In this document: positions 1 through 9,462 of the stretch, piece after piece
How the letters are laid out: every line of letters starts with the position of its first letter
Numbering within the stretch: the first letter of the stretch is position 1
Origin: Hypomyces perniciosus
Taxonomy: Eukaryota > Ascomycota > Sordariomycetes > Hypocreales > Hypocreaceae
Assembly (NCBI GenBank): GCA_008477525.1
Contig: SPDT01000007.1
Location: 4,092,001-4,156,000 of the forward strand
Length of the DNA stretch: 64,000 bases
Reading direction: 5' to 3'
Made by a program: the position numbers and the translations under genes
The notes under the pieces: model-generated
The model's database searches: none
Told to the model about the DNA's origin: nothing
What the model saw: only the letters and a program-made list of their open reading frames with translations

Positions 1-480
1 GAAGCCTGATTTGCAGCCCCCTGCTCAGAGCGCCACTGGTATTTTTCCATATTGTTTCACCAAGCCCACCTTTTTTGCTGCGCTGCAAATTGGCCTTTTC
101 CGGTGCGGGGTGGTGCTGCGCCCGCTGGGCTCCAATCATCACCACAAGTAGTTGAGTCCATCTGACAGCGGGAAAAATGCCTACAGCCAGCCATCATCTG
201 AGACGCGCTTAATGAGCTGAGCGTGAGACTGATGCATGAATCTGCAGATTTCCAAAGGGCTGGGAGGAGTACTCGTACGGAGTAGTACTTGTAGTAATAT
301 TAATAGTAGTACTCCGTATGGATCATCCGAGTATTGCACCTGATCCTGTGATAATCTCGCTGAGCGGACTCCTCTGAACGCTGAATATTAATTCGAGGCC
401 CCTTTTGTTGATTGGTACAGTGGTACGTACCCAGTAGCTCAGTCTCATCATAAGACACTTGTACTTTGCAGTTGCAGAGG
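1..480. other. gene-free AT-rich flank
   Basis: I see no credible coding sequence here. The stretch has two copies of the short TACGGAGTA/TACTCCGTA motif that recurs through the window (near 275-285 and 309-318), with AT-rich simple sequence between them. It ends at the target-site duplication of the transposon that follows. Confidence 0.6.
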
Positions 481-1261
481 TATTAGTGGGGTGGTCCTAT
501 AATGCATCCATCATTTCATAGATTGTATGTGTGGCTTTTTTGTGGCTGAATGCCGGTCTCGCAGTCAAGGAGATTTATATTATTTTATCCAAATTCCATA
601 AGAATTAAGCTTGCGATATGATTATCTAAGCGAATTCTTAGTGTTCTACTCTTCCTCTAACACATCCACTTCTAACGCAGTCACCTCAGCGCGCAGAGCA
701 GTGTCACGGCCTCCTGTTCATCAAATATCTATCTTATCAATCACATCCTCATCGTCTGGATTGATTAGATCAACCACCCTTTAATAAGGGCCTCGCCCGG
801 GGCGTCTGTATTTGGCTACTATGGCCCTAGGTAATAAGCAGGTTATACTACAGGCAGCCCGTTATCTGGGAGCTCGTCTGCCGGTGGCGGTGCTTTGCTG
901 CTTCCTTATTGCCTTGCGATTTGACCTTTAGGACTTTATCACAGCGAATAGTATATAATAGCAGAAGGCCTTATACAGGCCTTGGCAACAGAGAAGCCGG
1001 TGGCTTTGCCAACAGCATTAATAGCCTCTCGAGGGTGGCAAAACTGCGGCTAATAAGCGACTGCATGATGCTTATTTATCTTTAGTGGTTGGGTAATTTG
1101 AATAATTTGAATAATTTGGATAAAATATCTATTAATGTTAAAGATTTTATGTGCTAGGCTAAGAAAATCTAACGCCGGCGATAATAGCTGCAAAGCCACA
1201 CAGACCCACTTTTTGGATACAATCTACGAGTATGATGCATTATAGGACCACCCTATTAGTG
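481..1261. mobile_element. non-autonomous DNA transposon (hAT-like MITE) with 8-bp target duplication
   Basis: The 765-base element at 489-1253 has perfect 20-base terminal inverted repeats (GGGTGGTCCTATAATGCATC at 489-508; its complement at 1234-1253). A looser match continues inward, including TAGATTGTAT. It is flanked by a perfect direct repeat TATTAGTG at 481-488 and 1254-1261. An 8-base target duplication is typical of the hAT superfamily. The interior is AT-rich and has no transposase frame, so movement would need enzyme from elsewhere. Termini and duplication are read directly; the hAT assignment is inferred from the duplication length. The intact duplication and matching ends suggest a fairly recent insertion. 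It lies about 500 bases upstream of the sso1 start. Confidence 0.85.
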
Positions 1262-1766
1262 CTACTATTAGCCTGGTACCTACGGCTTACCTACGTATGT
1301 ACGGTTGGCGCAAGCGCCCCCCTAAGCCTTCTCTCGCGCGGTTCCTCATCTTAGTCTCCACGGTCACCCTTGTTTGGAATTTGGCCTCCATACTTCGTAC
1401 TCGTCCCATAAACTCATTTTACCTCCTCCAACCTCCATCAACATCTGTCTGACTGTTGCAATAATTCATACCAACCGCGAAGACCAGTGCTGCACTATCG
1501 CTCTGCTCACACGAGACAATAATTGATCGATCGTTTGACTGGGCATTGGACTGCTCAGCGTCTCCGAGACCCTCAGACCCTTTAGATCCTGATCGCCCAA
1601 ATCCACCATGAGTGTGAGTGTTTCATCCCTCTCTCCTACTGTTGCCGTTTCAACCAGCGAGCCTAAAGGCCTCAACGCGGTGGCATTTTCTAACCCGCTT
1701 CTCTCCTCCGCTCATCATCGCTTCAAGATTCATCATCTGTCTCCTCTGTAGACCACTCAGCTAACA
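1262..1766 (+). promoter_or_regulatory. promoter and leader region of sso1
   Basis: This 505-base stretch lies between the transposon and the syntaxin start. It has pyrimidine-rich runs (for example near 1420-1440 and 1690-1745) typical of fungal leaders. I see no conserved upstream coding sequence. Confidence 0.4.
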
Positions 1767-3195
1767 ATGGCGCAACAGTACGGGTTAGTAGCATCTGCTT
1801 CGCGCGTCGCAATTTTTTTCTCCCTCGCGATAACATCTTGTCGAACGCATCACACCAATTACTGACATCAACACTATAACAGATACGGCGGAGGTCAAAA
1901 TCCCTATGACCAACGGGACGATGCTCCTGGTGGCTATGGACAGGGCGGCTACGGCCAAGGTGGTTATGACCAGGGCGGATATGGACAAGGTGGCTATGGG
2001 CAGACCCAAGCCTACAACCAGACACCATATGGCGCCGGCGGCCGTGGATATCCCCAAGCCCAAGCTGACACAGGTATGCGACCAGACGATCAAGCTCCCA
2101 TCAATGCCAGAGTTGACCACAGACTCACAGGCACAACAGTCGAGATGGCTCCTTTAACGCAGAACGCTGGCTCCATGGCCCGCGAAGACCCTAACGCGAT
2201 CCGAAATGAGTGCCGCGACATCAGCAACAGTGTCCGACAAGTCGAGAGCAATCTCGAGCAAATCAAAATGCTCCAGGCGCGCGTTCTTAGCGACGCCGAC
2301 AGCTCATCCTCCAGCCAGTCAAACCGTCAACTCGATGCTCTAACTACGGAAACCATGGCTACGTATCGCACGCTGGCCGATCGTGTCCGCGCCGTCAAAT
2401 CCAAACCAGAAGGTCGCAGCCCTGCAAACAGTGGTCACGTAGACCGAGTCGACCGAGAGGTTAAGACAGTCATCACCAAGTACCAATCTATCGAATCCGA
2501 GTTCCAAGCAGCCGTGAAGAAACAGATCGATCGTCAATACCGTATTGTCCGTCCCGATGCTTCAGAAGAGGAAGTAAGAGCGGCTGTTGAGGGTACCGGT
2601 AACAATCAGATCTTCAGCCAAGCCTTGATGCAGAGCGACCGCCAGGGCCGAGCACGCGCAGCGCTCACTGCCGTGCAGGACCGCCACAAGGAGCTCCTCA
2701 AGATTGAGCAGCAAATGACGGAGCTGTTCCAGCTCATGCAGGATCTGGATACCCTGGTTGTACAGCAAGATGCTGCAGTCATGCAGATTGAGCAGAAGGG
2801 TGAGGAGGTAGTTGAGAACCTCGACAAGGGTAACGAGGAAATAGGGGTAGCTGTCAACACTGCCAGGTCTACCAGGAAGAAGAAGTGGATTTGCTTGGGC
2901 ATTTGCAGTAAGCTGTCCTCGTCGCTCGTGCTTGAGATATGTTCTAACCAGAATAGTTGCCATCCTCATCATTGTCCTCATCATCGTTCTCATCTATGTT
3001 TTCGTTATTAGAGGAACTTCCGGTGGTGGCAAGAGGAAGCGAGATCTAATCGAGGGAATTCAACTCGCTAGCCGTGCACTACCTGCATCCCGCATTGGAG
3101 CTCGTCTGCCCATCGATCAGGATACTGTCGAACGATTCAGTCGTTTGGCCAAAGGACGCCTGCACATGCCCGTGATGGCACCAGCTGCGTTGTAA
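1767..3195 (+). CDS. sso1: plasma-membrane syntaxin (t-SNARE), Sso1/Psy1 type
   Basis: Exons are 1767-1783, 1883-2907 and 2957-3195 (426 aa). The first donor (GTTAGT) lies inside codon 6 and joins MAQQYG to YGGGQNPYDQ. Family role: a Q-SNARE at the plasma membrane that pairs with Sec9- and Snc-type partners for exocytosis. The order is a Gly/Tyr/Gln-rich N-terminus with GGYGQ-type repeats (about residues 20-50), an Habc helical region, a SNARE helix (about 275-345, containing ELFQLMQDLD), a basic RKKKW stop, and a hydrophobic anchor of Ile, Val and Leu residues. A tail of about 60 residues follows the anchor, whereas yeast Sso proteins end almost at once. The second intron sits just before the anchor, so retaining it would remove the membrane segment. 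Identity is secure; the exact C-terminus is less so. Confidence 0.93.
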
Positions 3196-3941
3196 TGGCC
3201 TGTCACGAGGTACTCGGGGGTAATGTGGTGTTGAGGCTTGAAAAGAAGAACATGCGTTCTTAGACTCGCGGAATTTCTTTTTGAAGTCATTGTATAAAAG
3301 CTGGTTATCGACATATGGCAAGACGCACTCGATATTTCATTTGTTAAGAGACTTGGATTCTACGCGTTGAGGGAGCCAAAAACATTCCGGAGGCTGCGGA
3401 GGAGATGTAAGCCGTCGCGGAGTGATCCTGAATTTTCATGTCCCTTATGTGCGGAGGCGTCCGATTGGATTGGATTGTCTTTTTGTTTGCTCTCGTTTGT
3501 GTCTTTTCTGTTAGGCCGTTGTTTGGGAGGAATTTCTTGTTGGAGTTTAGCATACGAGGCGCTCAGCACAAAGTCTTAATCACAGTATTTCCCTTCTAGA
3601 TCCTTGACTTCGTCCCGTATGTAAATGTCATAATTATCTTGGCTGAGTTGCCAAAGAGGGGAGAACCAAACGACCATTGTCATAATCGCTGTGACCAAGT
3701 CTTTCTCATAAATCCAAGCCAGACGCCCAACGATGCTTTCAGGTGCCTTAATTTTCCTGCGCCATTACCAGTTCCAGAAAAAAAGAGAAAAAAGAGAAAA
3801 GAAAGGACATGTCGTCATGAGAGATTTCGTTTAGTTGGCACTAGATGATGTTGGGATGGTGTCGAGGGGAATCTTCACTCTGGATTCGGTGTTGTCCACA
3901 GTGCCGGTGTCGTTCGTAGGAAATACCAATCCTCCCCGGTT
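3196..3941. other. gene-free stretch between sso1 and the next gene
   Basis: This holds the 3' regions of two convergent genes (sso1 on +, the next gene on -). It has an A-rich run near 3776-3805 and no supported coding sequence. Confidence 0.5.
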
Positions 3942-4643
3942 TCATTCATTCTCCTTGCCATCTCCCCTCTTGTCCGCATCATGACTCCCCACCGCCTCTT
4001 CCTCGGGGTATATCTCCTCCCCCTGCCGACTCAGCATCTCCCTTCTCCTCTCCCCCTCTCCAACCACTTTTCTCAACACCCCCATCCGGCGCTTAAATTC
4101 TTCCGCCAAACCCTCTACATCTTCCCGCCCAACTATTCCGCTCCCGGAGCTGGGGAGACTGCTCTCAGGCCGAGGCTCAACACGCTCGTTCTCCACGCCC
4201 TCGACGCGGAGCATCACAGCGCCGTCGTTTTCACCGCCGTGTTGCTGCACGGAGAGGTCCGACCCCGTGACGGCGAAGTGGGGGCTTAAACACGACGCCC
4301 AGGAGACGGACCAATTCCCGTTCGGTGCGGTCGGGGCCGCGAGGTCGACGACGAGAGCCCGGTTGAGATACGGGTCGGTTTGCGGCGTGGTCAGCACGGA
4401 AGCGTCGTCATCGCTAAAGATGTAATGCACGCGCGGATGGACGGTGGTGTTGGTGGTGGTGTTCGTCAAGAGCGTAAACAGCGGCTCAAACGGCGGTATC
4501 GACGCATTTGTCTCGCCGTCGTGGCTGTCCTCGCGATGCTCGGATTCGTTGATGCTGATGCTGCCTGCGGCGGCTGGCGATAGTAGATGCTGTGATGGCG
4601 CTGCCGCGGGAGATGCTTCCCTATCTAGGTGCTCGTCGGACAT
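3942..4643 (-). CDS. conserved fungal protein of unknown function
   Basis: A single-exon gene of 233 aa. I start it at the ATG at 4643 because the in-frame sequence further up has no ATG. The N-terminal third is Ser/Ala/Glu-rich and probably disordered. A compact core follows with PPFEPLFTLL, then HPRVHYIFSDDD (about residues 70-82) and NRALVVDLA. The C-terminus holds a charged helix (EEFKRRMGVLRKVVGEGERR) that could form a coiled coil. I believe the VHYIFSDDD core recurs in other Eurotiomycetes and so treat the gene as real, but I know no function. There is no signal peptide or membrane segment, which suggests an intracellular protein. Confidence 0.7.
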   Translation of the reverse strand: MSDEHLDREASPAAAPSQHLLSPAAAGSISINESEHREDSHDGETNASIPPFEPLFTLLTNTTTNTTVHPRVHYIFSDDDASVLTTPQTDPYLNRALVVDLAAPTAPNGNWSVSWASCLSPHFAVTGSDLSVQQHGGENDGAVMLRVEGVENERVEPRPESSLPSSGSGIVGREDVEGLAEEFKRRMGVLRKVVGEGERRREMLSRQGEEIYPEEEAVGSHDADKRGDGKENE

Positions 4644-5851
4644 GGTGCTGGGACGGGACGCAGATGGCGACGATGCAAGAGGCAAGGAAAGGCGACCGAT
4701 GCCGCGCGGGGCGCATCTTTAGTGACGAGGTTTTATTATGTGGCCTTGAAGGCGCGCGCGCATGTCTTGCAGGCAGTGAGGCTGAGTGACTGCCATGCAT
4801 TATGGAAGGTTGATAGAAGCTCCCCTCAAAAGGCTGGGGTGTTATCTTATCAGCACGTGAGAGGCACACATACGTATCTCGGACTTGACGATTCAGACGA
4901 ACCGCGACAAGCCTCCGGATTGCAACCAAAATGCTATGTATGTCCTAGCAAAGCGGCCATCGTATTTTCACCCATGTCGTTCACAATAGGCGATCTAGTC
5001 TGATTCCTCGATAGGTCGATAGGTTCACATGTCCGAACGGCGAAAATCTTACCCCTCGCCCGAAAACCCGTTTCGGCCATGCCGGTAGAAATATGGCCCT
5101 CTTGACATGCAAGTACCACTAGTCGTATAGTATAGATACATAGTACTACGGAGTACTACTCCTCGATCTCACTCACACAAATACGAGATGGCCTGACTTC
5201 CCAGGGACCCATGTCGCAGGCAGCGACAGTATTTCCAGATCAAGTCAATCCGCACGCTCGCCAGACCCGGTTTTATGCATGTACCTTATGCATCGTATGG
5301 AGCTCCGAATGGAGAACATCCGCACGGGGTCCAATTGCCCAACTCAGTACTTCGTAGATACCTAATTAATACTGTTTGCTTCCCCAGCCAGCAGACCTCT
5401 AGATGGAACCTGGATGACGTCTCTCGGCCGGCGCCACCCGTCTTCCTGTCTTGTATGCAAGTGATGATACGCTGCAATTGCCCAGTGGTTGTTGACTGGG
5501 ACCATCCAACCAGATGGGCATGACGATACGATCATGTGTGGTGGCACTGAGATACCAACCTAGCAAGTCTTGACAGGAATACAAAAATGAAACATTATTT
5601 TGATCTATGGATACCAGACAAACGAAAGCTGCCAACCCCCGTCTATTCAGTCTATAAGGGGATATCATTAAACGCAAGCCAACACCCCCCCCGTATTTTT
5701 TTATGCTGCCATGAGAAGGTTGTGTACCTGTGGATCTATCCACAACGCCAGTCGGGCTACGTCGTGCTGTACGAGAACGAGCCCCCCTTGCCCAGAAGGG
5801 GGGTCGAATGTATAAGTTGTACTTAAAACAAAGGAGGAGAAGAGGAAAAGT
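4644..5851. other. gene-free stretch with a TACGGAGTA-type repeat
   Basis: Holds the upstream region of the gene on its left and the 3' region of the chitinase on its right. A TACGGAGTAC copy with surrounding GTACTAC repeats lies near 5140-5160. The short open frames here have no conserved features. Confidence 0.45.
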
Positions 5852-7208
5852 TCATGAAGTATGCAGAGCGCGGAATCCAGCCGCTATCAGACTCCTCGAC
5901 TGCTCTCGTGAATCAGCCGGAGCGTTCCAATAAAAGAGCCCCTGAGAATCTCACGTTAGCAAACCGTACCACTGCAGTCAATTCTAGACAGGCTGAGCTC
6001 CACAAACCCCTAATCCTTTCTGCTTACAGAAACCGGCCTTGGCATTGACAGTCTCCGGGTTATCGTATGTAACGAATCCTCCATCAGCACCGACACACTG
6101 GGCGGCAATGTGGCGTTTGTCTACAACCTCCTTGCACCCTTTGCGCGGTAACTGGTTATACTCAAAGATGCCATCATCGCCTCCACCACCTTTGAAGTTC
6201 TGTCCTGGGCCAGTGGAATAAAGGAAACTTCGTCCGTATGTGGGAATACCAAACAGTATAGTCTTCGCGGGAACGCCGTGGGATATGAGATATGACACAC
6301 CGGACGACGCTGAAGGCTCGTCCTTGCTCATGGCGTAGAGCTGTGCGTGGTGGCCACTTTTCGATGTCCACAGGCCGAAAAAGTCGTAGGCCATGAGGTT
6401 AATAAAGTCGAGGTACTCAGCGGCCGTCTTCAAATCGATAAACTGTAAGACTTCTTTGCTCGCTGGTAGAGCCGCCGTCAGGATGAAGCGGTCGTCAGGT
6501 AGATGGATACGGACGGCAGCCAACAGGGCTAGAAAGTCGTGTCCCTGTTTGGCATCACACGGGAACTCCCAGACGACTAATTACACCATACATAGTCAGC
6601 AATCCAGCTCTTTCACATGTATCCTGCGTACGCATGTTTCCACCAAACAACTTCTACTCACTGTCAATTCCGTCTAGACCAGAGGCCTCAACAAGTCCCA
6701 GGGCTGAGCGGGCAAAGTTATCTCTGAGTAGTGTACTCGACGCAACAATGGGGTATATCTCGGACGCGGCACCGCCACCAATAGACAAGACGACCTGTAG
6801 GTGAGGATGTTTCTGCTTGAGATGCATCAGGGATCCCAAGCCACCCTGAACACCGTCCACTGGTGCTCTTGCATCGGCCCACTCATCGCCCAGCTTGGTC
6901 ACATCCCGAGTCAGCAGCTGAACCATCTGATATAGGTGTAAAAGCCTTGTCATTTTTTCAGGGGCTGGTTTTACTCCGTAGAGATCAAATGTATCCTGAA
7001 GTCTCCCAGACATGAACAAACTCACAAATACGCTGCCGTCCGCAGTTACATTGGCATAGGCATAGTACACGTGGTTGATGCAACTGTAGTTTAGCATACC
7101 AGGTGAGTCCCCTCGATATATACGACTGCTGGGGAAGTAGACAGCATTGGTGTACATGACCCTTGCCACACTGGTCGCCATGCGTGACTTGCGAGAGGAA
7201 GAACTCAT
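5852..7208 (-). CDS. GH18 chitinase (class III/V type) with altered catalytic motif
   Basis: Exons on the minus strand, in order: 7208-7026, 6893-6662, 6576-6008 and 5941-5852 (357 aa). The intron 6894-7025 (132 bases) is stop-free and in frame; removing it joins GSVF to LGDEWADAR, as the family requires. The last intron (5942-6007, branch site GCTAAC) restores the final barrel strand GGLFYWNAP. The GH18 barrel marks are NHVYYAYANV, VVLSIGGG, DGIDIVWEFP, INLMAYDF, PTYGRSF and GGFVTYDNP. The catalytic motif DxxDxDxE reads D-G-I-D-I-V-W-E: the acid Glu is kept but the third Asp is Val. From memory, an Aspergillus group (CfcI-like, acting on chitin oligomers) also lacks this Asp, so loss of activity does not follow. 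No signal peptide is visible, so an intracellular enzyme is likely. Confidence 0.87.
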
Positions 7209-9183
7209 GATGGTGGTGGCTGGAATGGCTAGAGGAGAAGCAGAATGGCTATGAGACAACCAGTAGTCTGGAGGACAACGCAACCTCAAACGACGAACTC
7301 AACCAGGGGCCGTAGACCGGAGACTGGGAATTAACCATGAAGAAAAGATAAAACCGGGATTCAAATTCTAAGAGAGGGGGAGGGGAAAGGGGGGAGAAGG
7401 GGGGGGGAGCTGAAGGAGCAAAAATGGAGAGTTTTGTAACGGCATGTAGACACCATTCTGATGTCCAAAGCCCTGTCGGAGGCGTGTGTGACACGAGACA
7501 GGGCCAGCTATCGGAAGAACGAACGACCAAGACAGGATCAGGTTAGGCATCAAGGGGGGTAACGGGGGTAGACGCTGGGGTATCGTTCAGTCTTGGGGGT
7601 ATGATTGTCAAACGACACCCGTACGCACACACTGAGCACTCCGTAGAATGGAGCACATAGATACATAGAACACAGAACGCAAAGCCCTACTAGGGCTCGG
7701 TCGAAAGAACAGCGGTCCGAGTGTGGATGGGCACTTATGCCATGTTGCAGTGGAGACGGGGGCCTTGAACAATGTCTTTTGGGCACTGAGGAGGGACACG
7801 GAGACAAGACAGGAAAGAGCTGCAAAATTACGTATATCAAAAAAGAGGTGAGGAGGGTGTAAAGCACTCTTCCTCGCAGGGTCCAAGTAGTAATGCATGA
7901 CATACCTAATTGCGGGGAGCAACAGGTGGTGTGCGTATGAAAAAGAAAGGATCTGAATTCAAGCAAGAGAGCCATGACAATAGTATGCCTAGGATGTGCG
8001 TATAGCTAGGGCCCATCGAACCGAGTGGGAAGAAGCATGCGTGTTGGCTTGATTAGTACGAGTACATAATAGCCAACCATGCTGGCCGGATTTCGCCCAA
8101 TCCAGCATGGAATAGGCCTGGGACGGACCCTCGGAGAATTGATCGCTTCCATCCGCCGTATTGTGTAATGGTTAATAGAAGCTCGACTGACCATGCTTGC
8201 TCATCCTTGGCATGGTACGGCATCATTGGCGATCAAGGTTGTTGAATTGCGGAGAAGGAGCAATAAGCTGGACAGCATTAGACAACATCGGAAGGCTGGG
8301 AGAGCCGGATGGTCAGATGGCTGCGGCCGCTCTTTTTGCTGGTTGATCGCCCGATCCTCTCTTCCACCCTTTAGCCTTGATTAGCTGCCATTCTCAGCCG
8401 GACTCGTGAGTGATGAGACAACACAATGTGATGGGCTGAACACCTCAATGGCAACCCCCCAATCAAGCCAGGCGTTGAGTAGGAAGAGGCGGCATTGCGG
8501 CGGTCTTAGGCGTTCCTTGGCTGATGGATAGTCGCACGTCACGTCAGTCATGTCTGACACACACCTTGTGGGTGTGCATCGACTGTGACACGGGCGTTTA
8601 GCGGCGAAGCCGAAAGGAACGTGGAGTTGCTCCTTTCATTGAAAGCGCGCGCAAAACGGCGCATCATCGACAACAGCCTTGACCTTGGTACGAGGCACCA
8701 ATTTTTCTGGATGGCCATTGGCTCGGGTGGGTGGGTTGTCGTAAGACGGGCTGGAGAAAGACGCCCCAAGTCGACAGAAGAGGAGTGTGATAAGTAAGAT
8801 GGCACCTTGTCGATCCCTGTCCACAATCATCGGGTCAGGCCAGATCTAAGCAGCAGAGCAGCATTGAGGACAATCCGCACGGGCCTGGAGAAGCAATTGA
8901 AGCCGAAGCTAGAACTCGGACTCGAGACTAGAAGGTTGAGCCGCATTTGGCGGGGCGAACCGAGGCAGAGTTCGCCAGGAGAATAGGAATGGACTGGACA
9001 AGATCACATATCAGAACAAACTGCCCCAGAAGAGAGCTGGCTGGCAGTAGTTTAAGAAGAGCTGCTAAGAGGCTGCCAAGAAGCTGCTAATGGGCAACAC
9101 GCATACTACTCATCACAAAGGAGAGGCATGGCATGCAGGTGCAAATGGGCCACAATAATGGGCCCCAGAATGGTTGTACGCTG

Positions 9184-9281
9184 TTGGTTGGTTGGTTGGT
9201 TGGTTGGTTGTCAGAGGAGAAGAGGAGATGGAGAAGAGATGGAGAAGAGATGGAGAGGAGAGGAGAGGAGAGGAGATATGG
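9184..9281. repeat. GGTT and purine-rich microsatellites
   Basis: About six uninterrupted GGTT units (9184-9210) are followed by a strongly purine-rich run built from GGAGA, GAAGAGAT and GAGGA units to about 9281. This is simple sequence with no coding meaning. Confidence 0.9.
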
Positions 9282-9440
9282 CGGTGATGACAGTTGGGCC
9301 TCTTTTGGGAAGCTGCCCGCAGAGAAGTCTTCATTGACTAATACCCAAGTGGATAATGACTTGATGACTACTGCCTTCCATGATACCGGCCCCTCAATAG
9401 TGCGGTCAAAGAGCTAAAATCAATATGTATTTATTTATCG

Positions 9441-9462
9441 TGGTACTCCGTACGGAGTACCA
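9441..9462. repeat. 22-bp perfect palindrome made of two TACTCCGTA elements
   Basis: The 22 bases form a perfect palindrome: the 11-base half TGGTACTCCGT is followed directly by its complement. It is two overlapping copies of the motif found throughout the window's intergenic DNA. No protein known to bind this site comes to mind. Confidence 0.9.

Noticed and set aside
2562..2993. Open frames on the minus strand across sso1
   Set aside because: They are antisense shadows of a clearly conserved coding sequence.
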